A stretch of 64,000 nucleotides of DNA from Rhyacophila brunnea (GCA_022495005.1 JAGYXB010001072.1:992001-1056000); one strand, 5' to 3'; shown: positions 43,700-57,639, counted from the stretch's first letter. The notes: generated by a model not told the origin, from the sequence alone. A program made the numbers and translations.

Positions 43700-44935
43700 C
43701 TTTACCATTCGTCCGGGTTTGAGAGTCCCTCCCGAATCTAGGTTTTAAATTTAGAAGGTATCTAAAGGTAATTTAAATAACGAATCACATGTATTTGATT
43801 CGTCGGAGCTTTGTAGCTTCATTGTAGAATAATTCTAATGTATATTAATTTAAAAATTAATCTTAATTTCCATGATATTATTTCTATTGACCATTTCCAG
43901 TTATACCTGCGAGCAGTTGGTTGCCTGTAGATAGATATTTATGATTATATGAGTAAAACTTTGTACGATAACTTTAAAGTTAAAACCACTGGTCAAAGTT
44001 CATAATATGAACAAATCATGTTCTATGTATCACACCGAAGGCAGCGGAGATTTGGTAAAACCACTGTTACCGCAATGTCGTCGAAACTGTGGATAAGCCC
44101 GCCGACAACGTTGTCTTCGAAATTTGGAAACGTTCCACCGATGTGGTACCTTATATTTTAAAAATGGCCGACGGTACAAGTAGCGATTGAGAAACGTCAA
44201 AAATTGTAATTGCAGCAATTAAGTTTCATGTTAATCATTAATTACCCAAAGGAAATTCTATCCCTTCCGCCATTTCTGCTCAGTAATTTTAAGGTCTGCC
44301 GCATTCAATAATTGCGTAAAATCAAACGATAAATTTTGTAAACTTTGAAAAATTCACAAACTTTTCTTGATAGGTATATTAGCTCAGTTTCCGGCCTTGA
44401 TCTCTACGTTCCACAAATATTATGAAAACTAGCAACTACTACAAACATTAATTAACAATTAAGTGTTTAAATGAATTAAGTTGAATTATTTTTCCTCATA
44501 AAATTAATAGAAGTTGAACACTAATTGCATAATATTTTAAAATCAAAGCAATATTTATATTTCTTTTATTGTGTTAACTGTCAATATTTATATCATACCA
44601 AAACTTGTTCTTGGTGGGAGACTATGTCTAGTATATCTACATTCAATTATTATACAAACTTATGTGTACCTAATGTTTTGGCGGTATATTAATTTAATGC
44701 CCGTGCTACTTTTGAATACTTTTTTTTTGCATGTGTATGTAGGTATTGGACTTAGGATAAACTGAGAATTACGATTCACATATTGTATTCTGGGCAGTCT
44801 TTTCTTCGATACCTCAAGCAAATATAATATTATGAAGGTGGTATATGCAGATACTTGAAATACTATGTGTACAGAGTGTGCTTGTTTTTGTATCAAGAAC
44901 TGAATTAATTGAGAATTGTGTTCTTTATGGTTTTT
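43700..44935. other. HEATR5B first intron, 3' part
   Basis: AT-rich with a GC-richer patch at 44030-44200 (ACCACTGTTACCGCAATGTC, GACAACGTTGTC). No coding domain recognised. The long - strand frame that overlaps the exon end is a shadow of the HEATR5B exon. Confidence 0.35.
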
Positions 44936-44938
44936 CAG

Positions 44939-45089
44939 GCAGGCGGCCCTTGCAGCTATGATGATGGAGCTGAGCCACTCGCTGACGCTGAACGAGGATG
45001 CTCTCCAGCAGATTCCACCGGCGAAGAGACCGCTATTCGTCTTCGAGTGGCTGCGATTCCTCGATAAAGTGCTGGTGGCAGCCCAAAAG
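44939..45089 (+). CDS. HEATR5B: HEATR5B-type (HEAT repeat-containing 5) N-terminal exon
   Basis: The exon encodes [20 protein letters not shown] followed by [20 protein letters not shown] and QK, nearly the same as the very start of vertebrate HEATR5A/B (MELAHSLLLNEEALAQ...[24 protein letters not shown]). HEATR5 proteins are about 2,000-residue HEAT-repeat proteins that assist AP-1/clathrin traffic at endosomes and the Golgi. Acceptor TTTTTCAG and donor AAG|GTAAGC fit the consensus. The first family-matching Met is at 44958-44966 (three ATGs in a row), and the upstream frame is open to the splice site. The next exon (expected to begin near DVKxxQKKLVEQL) was not found in the remaining 18.9 kb, so a large intron follows. 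Confidence 0.9.
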
Positions 45090-45094
45090 GTAAG

Positions 45095-46135
45095 CACCCG
45101 TCAACGTCAACGTCAACGAAACTCACGAAATATAAAATAAAATAGATGTTCACAATCAAAATCTGTGATATTTTGGATTTAAAATACCTACCTGTTTTTT
45201 ATTTGTAATATTTTTTCAATATGTACTTACAGGAATCTAACTTTATGTCTAGCTCATTTGACGAATGAGACAAAACAAGAATCAAATGCACTGAATGAAA
45301 ATTTTATTTCACTCAGCCTGCGCCATTTTGTGATTATATTTTTATGATAATACTATGTAACCCTCAATATAAAATATTTTCGCATTAAAATCTCCAAATT
45401 TAGATTTTATGTTTTCTATTTCACGTGTACTCCGACATTGTACAATGTATTCCGTTAGCCATAAATTATAATTATTACATTTCTGACACAGACTCGCTTG
45501 GAAATTATATATCTATTTTCATTTTTCTGGCTATGGCATTGTGTAATCATAATATTTGACCATCATTTGTCGCATCAATCATTTTTGCTTGTTTGCGAAA
45601 AAATAAACATTTTCGTCTGTTGTTGTTGTATCAAAGGAAATGAACATTTCCCTGCAATTAAGAATATTCTATTACGCTAAACGCGATAGACGTTGCTCAA
45701 ATTTCCTTTGTACCGTTATTAAATAACGTTTTGGTCATTTTATTTTTTCTTCTACAAATAAAAACACTTTCTCTGACCGGAGGCGTATTCCGCTGATCGA
45801 ATTAAAACTCTTCTAATTAGATTTGTCTTGTTTTCTCTTGGTTAGAAATTCTGTGCGAGAAGGGGCGAACCCCTTATTTTACGTAATGCGTGGCATATAT
45901 CAATCACTAAACGACGTTTAGCTTTTCAACTTACTTATCTAACTCTACCACCAGATAGATTCCCTATAATCGTTAAAGAGTCGTTGCAAACGTTGAATTA
46001 TGCTGGCATGCTGCAGATATCATACTATCAATATGATTGACGGATTTTAATGGTTCAATGGTGTAAGTTGACTGAATTTGAAAACATACAAGCAAACTTA
46101 AAAATATGTTGTAAATATCAATAGCTAATACAAAC
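45095..46135. other. HEATR5B second intron, start
   Basis: A short GTCAAC tandem (three units, 45100-45117) lies just inside the intron. The rest is AT-rich with no recognised coding sequence. Confidence 0.4.
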
Positions 46136-46159
46136 CTACCGAACAATCTAAGTAAACAG

Positions 46160-46345
46160 ATCTTCACGTAGACAGTATGACCCGGCAAATTTTCGAAATT
46201 CAACAAATTTAGCTTTTGTAGCGACCAGGTCGGCCCAACAGCAGCTGATTGATTGAACTGACTCGAACAGCTCTTCCCTTTTCGTACATACTTTAGTACA
46301 TTCCCACAGGATGTGGTTTGCATCCTGTTTTTATTCGTCACATGT
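46160..46345 (-). pseudogene. LINE reverse-transcriptase-side C-terminal fragment
   Basis: A - strand frame reads HILWECTKVCTKREELFESV and then WADLVATKAKFVEFRKFAGS and YC. The pattern CDE...HxLWECxxxxxxREEL...FxxFxxxS is the C-terminal Cys/His region of non-LTR elements. A stop after CDE shows decay. The longer 130-codon frame on the same strand is in the wrong register and is not the product. Confidence 0.7.
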
Positions 46346-46399
46346 ACTTGTTCAACGGGTAACAAGAGTAAGCTCGTAGCGCCTAGTTTCAGTTAAGAA

Positions 46400-49300
46400 T
46401 TAACTGGTGTAATGGTGGATTTAAAGCCGTTATCTCTTTTCGCCATTTGATATTTGGGTAAAAATATATGTGTGCATGTGTTTGGCGAAGGCATAGAATT
46501 TTTTCTGCCAGACACATTATTTTTAGTATAAAAGCACTAGATTTAAAAAAAGGTTTCTTATTCAAATAAAAATGTGTACCGTTTAAGTCAATGGCTATAT
46601 TAAGTATTGTTTCATATTGATAGCCATATCTGCTACACATTTCATTCGCAATATGGGATGAAGATTTAAGTGATTTTCAAGCATATTGTTTTGTGTGTAC
46701 CATGCGAATTTATAGGACTCCCGCATATGAAGTTTGATATTGGTGAAATGTTACATTACATATTTTTACGTTACGTCTGACTTACTAGTAAAAAACAATC
46801 ATTTTAGCTCTTTTTTTTTTATTATGTAGTGATTTAGCGTTAATATATAAAATTGTTCCACCGTCGTGCGAATATTAAACGAAGCTATACTTTTGAAATG
46901 CTTCTCTGTTTTATTAATGGGGTACGCTGAAACCTCACTAATTAAAAAATACTCAGATTACAAAAATGTGGAAAGTTTTAAGTACTTACATTTTTTTTTG
47001 TAAATTCTCCGTTGTCCCTGGACACGAGTTCGCAGAATTCGAGGGTTGAGAATCGTTGACTGATTGTTGCATGGTGAATATTCTAAATATCAGGGTACTG
47101 TTAATACGTACTGCAAAACTTAAATTTTTTGTAATAAAAATTTGAACCTTTAAATTTTCACTGCGAACCGAGAAAAGAAATCGCTATCAAATACTACCAT
47201 TTTTTTTTGAAATATTTTCGATTGATAAAATGAAAAAGCTTGCCCATCTCGAAATCAATTTTGCACTTATTATAAATTTACCGAAAAACCGTAGATTTTA
47301 TATAAAACGGGTACTTACTTACTTTTCATGCGTTTATGGATGCCCGATACAGCTGACAAATGGCTCCTTCAATGGTCTTATTATTGTACCTGTGGATTGA
47401 CTTCTTGTTTTGTATAAAACCAGTGGCGAGCGGTGACTTTTGATAGTGGGCATTCTGTTGAAAAAAAATGTACATAAACCTATTATATTATTATCTACTT
47501 AGGAGTTTGTAACTAATTGAACCTTGCCGCGAGGTGTAAATACCTTAAATATTTTTTCTTTCTTACCACAAAATCACACGAAAATACACATTCTTATAAA
47601 TATACCCTATCTAGTGTTTCTGGGGATGATTTGCATTCACAGTATCTATAGACCGCATGTCACTGGTATTCACCACATACAATAATTTTGTTTGACTCAC
47701 TTGTATCGAGTATGAGTACTGAGATTTACGATGTGTAATTATTATCAAAACTGTGTGAAGAGGGTGGAAAAGTATCTACATATGTATTGCAGGAACATGA
47801 GAGATGGAAAAATTGTGATTGGGTACAGGGGGTGAATCGTGATGAGCGGGGAGCAATTATTATAAATGATGATGAATTACCAACAAGTAAACGCTGAATC
47901 TCTTAGAAAGATTTATTGCATTTTACCTGGTTCAGTCTTATTTTAAAGTGATTAATTAATCGCACAAAATTCTCGGTCTATATTTTTTTAAATTTTCATA
48001 TTATTGTTACTATGTCTATACGTTTCAAATATTCTTTTGTGAGTTGATACGTCAAAATACGTTCACAGTAATAAATAGTAAAATATCAATGAATGGTATC
48101 GCGTTAAGAACCGCCAGTTTTACAACAGTGAACAATCTTCATATGCGATCTTATATTCTAATTGCTGAGGGTCATAACCTCAATTGACTGAAGCAATCAA
48201 TGTTCTTCATATACATATCACGTTATACTATAACTAGACAGTGCTGCGCAAAAATAATATTCCAGGCAAATGTATGCCACGATAATTTGTCGATAAAAAT
48301 TGCTACTACTACTATTATTCCATAACTATTATTTATCGCAAGGACAATTTGATCAGTAAATTAATGGATAGAGCCATCACACAGAAAGTAAAAGATGTGA
48401 TTTCGAATCCCTCACGGTGATTTTTTTAAAAGATGTACTTCTAAGAATTTTCAGAACCGAATTACATTAGATTTTTCCAAAGTATATAACAGTTCTGATT
48501 AATACTTACATAATAAACAGTAAGTTGTATGTATATAAAAATAACTCACTATAATCTACATAATTAGTTGCCTTTTTGATTTTTTCGTTATTTGATTAAT
48601 TCTAGTAAGTATAGTTTTTTTGTTATAGTGAAAAAAAAACTCAAAAAAATGATAAAAAACTATGGCTGAGTTCCATTTTCATTAATATACATATATTTTT
48701 TTTATAAGATTCCAACTCAAATTTTAATTTAAACTATTGATGAGTAACGGAATTGCTCCTCACTCCACAAACCTCACGATTTTCACATTAAAAATTCTCG
48801 ACCCCCCCCACTCAATTATATCTCGGAATTATTCCCTATCCCTCTCCCACATTAAAAAGCTCCATTTCTACCCCTACCAGTATTGATAATAGTGATAAAA
48901 TTATATTAACTCAAACGTAGATTTCGATAATCATACTAGATAAAGCTCGCCATATGAGTGGAAACACTTGTCGTAAAATAATCTTTCCATGTGGCAAACT
49001 TATTTAATAAATTATAGTGAATCAAACCAGATAAACATTGAATCTCTGGGAATGCTGAAACTATTTAAGGCTATACTTCAGCTGGGGCTCGGTCTAAAAC
49101 GATCGTGACTGCGCGACGCGAAGATTGTGCAAACGACGCGTGCAGAACAAAGCATAATTTGTCATAAAAATTCAAACATGCGTCAATTTAGTGTTATGTT
49201 TATTTTTCTATTTGTAATAATAATATATTCATTGACATGTTTTCTTTTTCAAGTAAATGGGTAACGTTTTTTAGTCATCTTTATACGATTTAAGAATTAA

Positions 49301-51050
49301 TTCCCCCGACGCCATCACACAACAAATTGACGTGTTCACAGCTCGACTATCGCTCTCCGATTGGCAGCCAGTCCGAAATTTCGTCGCACCTGTAATTGAA
49401 AATTATTCAGCCATCTCAAATAATTACTGTATTAAAATAAACTACAATTTAATATATTTGCATACATTCAGTTTTTAGAAATACGTTATTTTATTCATTA
49501 TTTATATTTAGAGGTGGGGCTAATGATGTTCTTACGTTTGAACTATATGCCTCAGATTATGCCATGTATTACCTAATGAATCTAATGTGTCTTACTGAAT
49601 TAATCAAATTAATGGCTAAGTAGTTTGTTGAGATATATATGTATAAGACGTGTCATATTACACGTATAGAGTGGCAGAATACAATATTTTGTATGAAATT
49701 ATTCCCAGAAGCTTTTGTCAAATATTAAGCTAATCCTAGTTGAGCTTTTACTCTACCTTCTATTGTTGTTTGCTGTTGCGAAAACACTAATTCCATTCGA
49801 TTTAAGCCTGAATAAACACGAAGTCCTACATCCACTTTACGGTATATTAGAATAAATTAGTTATTTCGTCGAAAGACAAATATTTTTCTACATTAATTTA
49901 GGCATATATGTATATTCTTTCTGTTTGTCTTTCGTCGTAGCTTTGTGACATAAATATAAACATTTTAATTAAAATTTATTTCATATTTGAATTTGTTTAT
50001 ACATATACACGTGTGTAGTTACGTGATAAATGTAAGACGTTCACTACATGAAATTATGAACAAATAAAGAAAATAGGTAACAATGTACACATCAGATTAT
50101 ACTTACGTTCAGCAAAATTTAAACATAAAACATGGTGATAATAATAAAAAAATCACGATTATAAAAGTACGAACGACTCGGAACAGGGATAAATATGTCA
50201 ACATCACGCATAAGTCGAAAAAAGACGCAGGTAATTAATTATCCCTTTCCTGATTACTGAGGATGACAGTCACTAAAATTAAATGCTTTCTTCTTCCATC
50301 TTGAGTAAGTTATTTTAACCATTTTTTGTTACCTGCTTTCTTCGGCGCCACTAGTAGGTAATCACCTTCTGTTCCATTTGCTTGGTTCTCTCGTTGAATA
50401 ATGCGTTTCGTGTTGATAAATTAGTGATTTTGGTGGGTATGGCCATCCATGAAAATAAGAATATCTTTCGCCAACACACCTCGAATGATAAAATGAGAAC
50501 AAGTAGTCTCAATCAGTAGCAATGACATTTTTTTTAAAATGAGGTATGAGAACAAAATATATACAACTCCATCATATTGTATTAATACGTCGCAATAGCG
50601 TGAATATTCATCAAACGAAAATCCATATTCATAATTTGAAAACACATAAGAGAAATATATAACCACTCGTAGAAATCTTTTTCCCCTGCGCCCCCTGGGT
50701 ACCATAAAGAATGCTACATTCTAAACCTTGTGAATTATTCGTTTAATAAAAAAAATAGTTTATTGAGTGACCACAATGTTCAGATTTACAGATAACGATT
50801 TGATTTACCCAAAAAGCTAAGGAAATTACATAATTGTTCCACTTTGAAATAATCGCTTTTGTAGATTCTTTTGTGTGAACAATATTTAGAAATTACAAGA
50901 ATGAATATAAAGTATGAAATTATACCTAGGTATTCTTGATCAGACGTCTTTCTTTTAATATCCGAATGTTAAATAGATTACTTTACCAAGCGGTTAAAAA
51001 CCGAGTCTTGAAATAGAGTGTTTTGCAATGTTTGATAAGTTTCCATCTCA
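46400..51050. other. HEATR5B second intron, AT-rich stretch
   Basis: No host exon found. A lone hAT-like end (CAGTGGCGAGCGGTGAC at 47422) has no partner end that I can see. A tRNA-like B-box (GATTTCGAATCCCTCAC, about 48399) after TGGATAGAGCCATCACAC may be a SINE relic. A CpG-richer patch lies at 49090-49150. Nothing else is supported. Confidence 0.35.
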
Positions 51051-51179
51051 CTTAAAATGCCAGCTTTTGTGTTCACCGAAGACTGTCGCGCTGAATTTCT
51101 AAGATTTGAGAATTAATTTCGAGCATTTTAGAATTTATTGTGGGCCCCATTGTTTCGAAATATGAAGGAAAAATTTGCA

Positions 51180-51255
51180 TGGGCGCCGGGACTCGAACTG
51201 GGGATTTGTGAACGACTTTCGAAATATAATTAAATGCCTCCAACCTGTTTCCGAA
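51180..51255 (-). repeat. tRNA-like remnant (possible SINE head)
   Basis: On the - strand CCCAGTTCGAGTCCCGGCGC is a good T-arm/B-box. An A-box candidate (GTTGGAGGCATTTAATT) precedes it by about 40 bases. The cloverleaf is not complete, so this is a decayed tRNA or SINE head. Confidence 0.4.
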
Positions 51256-51709
51256 CAACGATTAATTCCGCTTAATTTATTCGTGAAAAATATTATGGAA
51301 CGCTGTTAGCTTTGTGTAGTTACTTATTGAGTTTTGAAATCGGAAACTCTTGAAGTGTTTTACTTTCTTTAGAAGTGTAATTGTAAAATCCATCTTTAAC
51401 GAGTTTTCATGACGTAGTGTAATTTTTCATTTCCCCACTGGAGTCATATTTTTTCAGTCTTTATTAAAAGTACTTATAACTTTTTGGCCAACATTTAAGT
51501 AACGACGCTGTTTCTACTTTAATTTTCATTTTATTTTTTAAGAAGATTTAATTTTTTATTTCAGTTCATCACAACATACCTACCTACTAATACATTTACA
51601 AAATAATTTAGTAGACACGAGATACTGTGTGTTAACTGCATTAGTATTTTTTTATAATTTTTCCCAATTAACATTTATATTTATAATAAAGCAGCAATGT
51701 ATTAGCAAA

Positions 51710-51985
51710 GGGGTGTAGGACCTAGGTTATAATCCCGACAAAGTTCTACCAATCTACCAATGAGTAAATATATATATATAAGTATATATATAACATAAGT
51801 TAACCAGACATCGGTAACCCGACAAAAATACTGTCATGTTAAACGATCTACGTGAATTTATACATTTTGCTTCCACTTTTAATACCGAATATATCGGTAG
51901 TATCTGATTTTTAAAACCGGTATTCCGGTATGGAAAAGTACTGGCATACCGGTTTTGAAATACCGGTATTGCAATCCCTAGTTGA
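51710..51985. mobile_element. hAT-like element with ACCGGTAT-rich end (partial)
   Basis: The right end is packed with AATACCGGTATT-like words and closes CCGGTATTGCAATCCCTAG. The left end CTAGGTTATAATCCCG (from about 51722) is a weak mirror of it. It resembles the CCCGGG-rich element at 23894 in design: subterminal GC words inside an AT-rich unit with a GGGATT terminus. No clear target duplication. A (TA)n run lies at 51770-51792. Confidence 0.45.
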
Positions 51986-51999
51986 AACTTAAAACTAAC

Positions 52000-54430
52000 T
52001 TAAACTGACAACGTAGACTGACTTCACCGTGTATCCGTACAATAAATCGCCACCCAGATAATATTTTACAAGCGGACAGCTTCACAAGCTTATTAAAAAA
52101 CTATTGAGTACCTACTTATCTACTGCAAATCGCTATGACAATATTACAAAACAAATTGTATATTATTTTGTGTCACCACAAATTACGTTGGATTACGTTG
52201 TAGAGCAATTTATACGGATTGAAAAATCTCCTTTAGAATCTATTATAATTCGAGTTTACGTTTTAGTAATTTTACTTTAAAGCAATTCGGCTTGTCGGAA
52301 TTTTGATCGACACCCCTTACAAAGCGGGTATTCTAGTAACGTATTATCTGTTATTTCTCTCGAAATTTATACTTTGTATGGCAATAGGTAGGTAGACAAA
52401 TGATGTCAAACAATTATTGCACTATATTAGTAGGCGCTCAAAAAATCTTATAATTTTATTGTCCCATTATGTATTATAAATTTAAACACTCAATGCTTTA
52501 AACAACAAAATTTGCCTATCTGAATGTTTAATAATGATTATAAATAATAAAGAAATAATAAGATAATAAAGATGAGATAATACACATTAATTCAGTGCAA
52601 TTTATGTAAACTCACGTTAAGCTTAATTTAAAATACATAATTATTTGGTTCTCCCGAGTAAAGTTAGTTATTTTGTAGATATTAACATATTACGAATGAA
52701 GTGTTAGGTAATAAAAATATAAATATTTTGTCAGATTTTCTAAAATAGATACGTATCATTAAAAAATGTGTCAGCGTAATGTCAAGGTGCAGTCTGGCTG
52801 TATAGAAAAGCTCTTAAATGCCAGCGTAAAATAATGCAAAAGGTCGCTAAATGTTAACGGCTCTATCCGGCGATCTCTGAACAGCCATTCAAATAACACG
52901 AAAATGTTCAAAGCTTTCAATATTATAGTGTAAAAATGTCAGATTTGAAATTAGAGAACATTTTAGTGTTGTCCGTACTGTATAGATATTATTTAGACGT
53001 GCTGTAGTTTGCTGATGGACAACAAATTTAGCTTTTTGTGTTGGTAAGATAGAAAATCGAGAGTTTCTATTTTTTAAGCTCTGCGACCTTTGCTAATTTT
53101 TTTAACCGGAAAATTTATTTGAGAAATTCCGTTAAAAATACCTCCGATTTCTCGACTTATTAGTAGTGGTATCAAATTTTTCTGTACTAAGTTATGAATA
53201 CAAATATTTATAGTAAACTCAATAAATATCTTAATTGATTATGTTGTTATTAGAAATGTCACATCAATTTTTGGTGTTTTCCGACATGGCAAATTCTAAA
53301 TTCGAAAAACAAAATGACACGGCAAATAGAGGAATCTTGTATGGTCGAGTCCTGAAAGAAAACAAATGTTAAACATTATCCTATAAGTTTGACAGATAAG
53401 TACCAGTGTCGTGTTTTTAGATTATATTTTTATAGTAATTAGTGAGAAAATATGATTTAAACAATTTTTAACGCGTTTTTGAAAATGATATGTAGGTATA
53501 TCTCTGAAAATGTAATTTTTTTTAAAAATATGAGCGATTTACATTGACGAGATTTCGGGAGTGCAAAATTGATAATATTAAAAAATCAACAAAGTGGCAT
53601 TTAACTAAGAAATAAGTGTGTTTTCCAAGAGATTTTAAAGTAATTGTAGCGATTATTGTAGCTTAATAATAATATTCTTATCATAAATATTATATCATGC
53701 ATTGTTTGTATAAATATTCACCACTGGGGAAGTATTACTATGTAAACTTGTAAACTAACTTTGAATTTATCGTGCTGATGGGGTTTCTAGTGCAATGAGA
53801 AGCGTATGCAATCCGCTAACAATGCAGACGTCTTCGCCGCATTATAGTTTTCATTGAAGTCACGTGGCTTGAGCCGCAATCAATACAACTTTCTCTGCTC
53901 TAGCGATCTCTCGTATGCCAAACTAATAGGACCAGCTGATTTCAAGCGTGTCGATACCTACACACGTACTTTTACCTAAAATAGATAAGTAGTTTCGATT
54001 CACCCCGTATAAAGAATAGAGAATTCGTATTTGGAAGCACGCAATTACGTAGTTACGTACTAAAATAAAGCGTAAGAAAAAATATTCTTGGTAGTAATAA
54101 ATAATTTATAAGGCATTTATCTACAGTGATGTGATTTCGCCAGTTTCGCAACGGCTCGCAAGGGTATGTTGTAAGATATGCCTATAATGTACATATTTGC
54201 GAACCTGTTCTTAGCATCGAGACAGTGCGAAATATAACAATGTGTGTTTGCATAAAGTATTATTACAATAATGCAGTGATGGACAAATACTAAAAAGATT
54301 TCCTGGGGGTTTTTTTTGCATTATCCCCCACATTAAACTTAATAATTTCGTAATTCTAAAATGTTTTCTTTTTTTCTGAAAGGAGAGATGAGTTATCAAT
54401 TAGGTTGTTGCTAATGGTTTCTATGGACGC
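52000..54430. other. HEATR5B second intron, AT-rich stretch
   Basis: No coding blocks or element termini recognised. A GC-richer patch at 53815-53960 remains unexplained. Confidence 0.35.
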
Positions 54431-54447
54431 TACACCAGGAGATGTCA

Positions 54448-54780
54448 CGGAGAGACAAGGCTTTCGAGATGTGGGTATATAGACGCATCCTCAAATATTC
54501 TTGAGGATGACAATATTTATGTTGATGTTTTCAATCGAATGGGAATGAACCGAAAATTTTGCGTAGCTAGGTCACGTTATGAGAGGACAACAGTATAGCA
54601 ATCTCCAAATGACTTATCATCCAAGGCAATATGAACGTTAAGTGTAGCATATGACGACGCCGAATTTTTGGTTTAAGAACCTCCGTGATTGGCACGGATG
54701 CAACTCCACCGAACTGTTCCGAGTAGCAGATGACAAAGCAAATATCGCCCTGGTGGTAGCCTTTCGCACCACAACAAATA
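54448..54780 (+). pseudogene. LINE fragments (pre-terminal and C-terminal pieces)
   Basis: Two motifs in order suggest one decayed non-LTR element. RDKAFEMWVYRRILK (about 54454-54500) fits the family's KLxAFEMWxYRRILKI. NLRDWHGCNSTELFRVADDK (within 54669-54740) fits the terminal IRDWTGxTxxELxRxAxDR. The middle has stops and frameshifts and is shorter than normal. Confidence 0.6.
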
Positions 54781-54869
54781 TGCAAAACAAACCACAATAT
54801 GGCCATTGTTTTGTTTTTGTAGTGTTCGTTTCGTATTTTTGCAAATTTCGATTGACGGTGATTAATTGA

Positions 54870-56320
54870 TGCTCTGAATCGTTATTGATAGCAGTCTATG
54901 AGTGTTAACCGAACCCATATTAGGTATGCCAAATAATTATTCTTTGTAGTTAGCTTTCGAGAGAGCTTTTTTGTGCCGCAGAAAAAGTTTGGCTCACTCG
55001 TATCAGTGGAACGCGCATAAACATTCCTAACTACTCCAGCGAGAGTTTTATTCAGAGCTTTTCAAAATATTTTTTTTCGAATGTTTCTACTTTATGCCAT
55101 AAATTTGAAGTTTGGTATTAAATCAAAACGAGCGACATAAATATATTCCGGAAGAAGGACCAGGCAGTGTATATATTAGGGTTTACAATCTCGCTCGATT
55201 TCTTGTTCTGGAAACCATGGGTTGCATACTTTTTTATATAAAAATAGTGTATTTTTTAATTTAAAAAGATAATAAAATTTATCAACTTGCCATCAAATTA
55301 CTTTTTTTAATAATCATGGTAGGTTGGCGTTTGAAGATGACTCTTTAGCACGTGTTTGTTTTTTCGGAATCACAGGATCTGTAACTTTTAAATTTATTTT
55401 AGTTTATTTAACTATGAAACTTCTTCTCTATACAATAATAAAAGAAATGTTTTTAAAGGTATGTATTATCGTATTACTTATTTTGTGTAAATCACCAATC
55501 ATGGGATAGTAATACTTAGTGACTTCTGTCCCAGTGACGTGAAGTCTATAGATGCAGAGCATGCTCAGAAATAATCGATAAAGTCTACTATATAATATGC
55601 AGGTATTGGTTGTGTAGTAAATTTTACATAACTTTAGTTCTTGAAGCTAATAATAGTATGTTAATATTTATAGAGCTTAGAGAAACTCCCATTCCGCAAT
55701 ACCTACTTCAGGCCATAATCTTTCATCGGTCGTGCGCCAAGATTCAACTAGTTACAAAACTCATAAGTAGATAATATATAAACAAATACTAACAGCATCT
55801 CCACTAGCAAAAATCACCGCACCCCACTGCTGTTCATAGTATGTATAAACTGTGAAGATACGATAGGTAATATATATAAGTAGATAATCTATTCGAACAC
55901 GAAAAATATTATGATTCGGTTAAGTTACTCTTGCATTACAAAAATCTATAGAAATTCGACGAATAGTACAAAATAATCGTTTATCTAGCTAAGATACGAA
56001 TAGCAGAAATAATAAAGCTTGTTATTACGTTATGTAGCTATTTCTGTATGCAAGAGGTAAACTATGGTATGTTGAAATTTGGTGAATTTGAGTTATTACT
56101 TTGTTGATATTTCATATTTAGTGCTTTATAATTTAATACACTGAATAAGGTTTTAGCAACAAAGGAAAATGTCTTGAGAGGTAAGCAGATATTCAAGACC
56201 TTCATTTGCTTTCCAGATTCCGGAATGAAAATTTTTCTGTCATGACAAATATTGAATTAAGGTACGAAGATACTCGTACCACGCAGTATGCTTTGCTCAA
56301 ATAAACTCAGCATTTTTATT
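54870..56320. other. HEATR5B second intron, AT-rich stretch
   Basis: Short frames only. Nothing recognised. Confidence 0.4.
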
Positions 56321-56324
56321 CCAT

Positions 56325-56415
56325 GTCTTCGATCATGCATCCAATTTCCGAGCCATACATGACTATTGGTACGATGGGTGTTTTGTATAGGATGCATTTA
56401 AAGTGCTCGTTCAAT
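56325..56415 (-). pseudogene. LINE reverse transcriptase fragment
   Basis: On the - strand the frame reads HFKCILYKTPIVPIVMYGSE, matching the ALYKTLVRPVLLYGSETW motif of non-LTR reverse transcriptases (C-terminal thumb side). It is about 30 codons only. Confidence 0.55.
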
Positions 56416-56419
56416 ATTT

Positions 56420-57120
56420 TGGATCACAGCATTTCGGTTTGACTAAAACGTTGCTTAGCACAAATAATGTCAAATCCATACACGTTAACAAATAGTATAA
56501 CTATTTGATACTGAAATTACATTTTTATTCTAGTTATACACGTTTTGTGAATGCGTTTCGCGGGGTTATAGGTACATATTGTGTATTTAGATCTTATTAA
56601 TTATAATAGTACTGCTTTTGGTACAAAAATAACCTATAAAATTGTCATTTAAAACAAAATATGAACTTTCTAATTAGGCACTTAAGTATGGAATACAACC
56701 GTTAGCCTCCAAATGTGTTTGCTTATCAGGAATTTTGCGATAATCTCCCCCATTTTACCCGCTAATGAAAATATGGAGTTTATACATCTAATTAGGTCAA
56801 AAGCTAACAATGTGTCTACCCAAACCAACCCGACACCTTCCGTTTTTTATAAACTCGGAAATGTAAAACGATTTGATTTATTTTATTCGTTTTTTATACA
56901 GAAGTTTTATACCCTTTCACGGTTTTGTGTTACTGCAAAGGCTGTATATAGGTTTCCATCGCGTTACAGAAAATGGTATTACAACGAATAGAGCTACTGC
57001 CTATCACAGGTTATATTATCAAGATAAATTTATGTTTTCGTAAAAAATCGAAGCTTCTATAGAGACACTTACTGTTTCAACAGAACATTAATTAATTACT
57101 TGCATGTATGTGTTCTCCGG
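56420..57120. other. HEATR5B second intron, AT-rich stretch
   Basis: A 92-codon frame (56713-56991) has no recognised domain. Nothing else supported. Confidence 0.35.
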
Positions 57121-57129
57121 ACAATTCGG

Positions 57130-57300
57130 TCCAATGTTGCTGATGGAGAAGGGTGAAAGGCGAGGTTCTTGTACTATACAATGATAATAAATTGGTTAAA
57201 AGAATTAACCACCGATAGTGTTACGCCCTAACATCCTCAATTAGGAGGAGGATAGTCCATCATTTAGCAGTGAATAAAGAGTAGCTTTGATGATGATGTG
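57130..57300 (+). repeat. 3' end of a LINE-like repeat
   Basis: The sequence AGGAGGAGGATAGTCCATCA followed by GCTTTGATGATGATG resembles the GAT-rich 3' tail of insect non-LTR elements, in + orientation. No coding part is attached. Confidence 0.35.
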
Positions 57301-57639
57301 TGCTTTTTTATAAAGATTTGTGAAACACTTGAATAACCAAAACATCACGCTGTATTATGTAATATGTAGACCGGTGCAAAAGTGTACTCTGATGTGCTTC
57401 TTGAGTATTCGTATATATTGTGTAGTGTTTAGCATGAATATTCACAAAAACGATTAGCGGTCGAAATTTATGAAAGCTTTTAGCACGAGTACCGGCTGAC
57501 TTTTAAGCTTTCCGGTGATCTTAATTTTATTGTTACAATTTTTGAGTCAACGTACCTCATTAGCCTAATTACCACAAAGTAATGAATGTTTGTAGTTTTA
57601 ATGCCTATTAAAGAGGAGCACTAATGTAGTTAATGGTTA

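Noticed and set aside
44660..45097. 145-codon open frame on the - strand
   Set aside because: It is antisense to the HEATR5B exon and to intron sequence. The + strand exon has family similarity and splice sites; this frame has neither.
45973..46365. 130-codon open frame on the - strand
   Set aside because: The protein-like signal in this interval is in another register of the same strand (LINE fragment HILWEC...), so the long frame is accidental.
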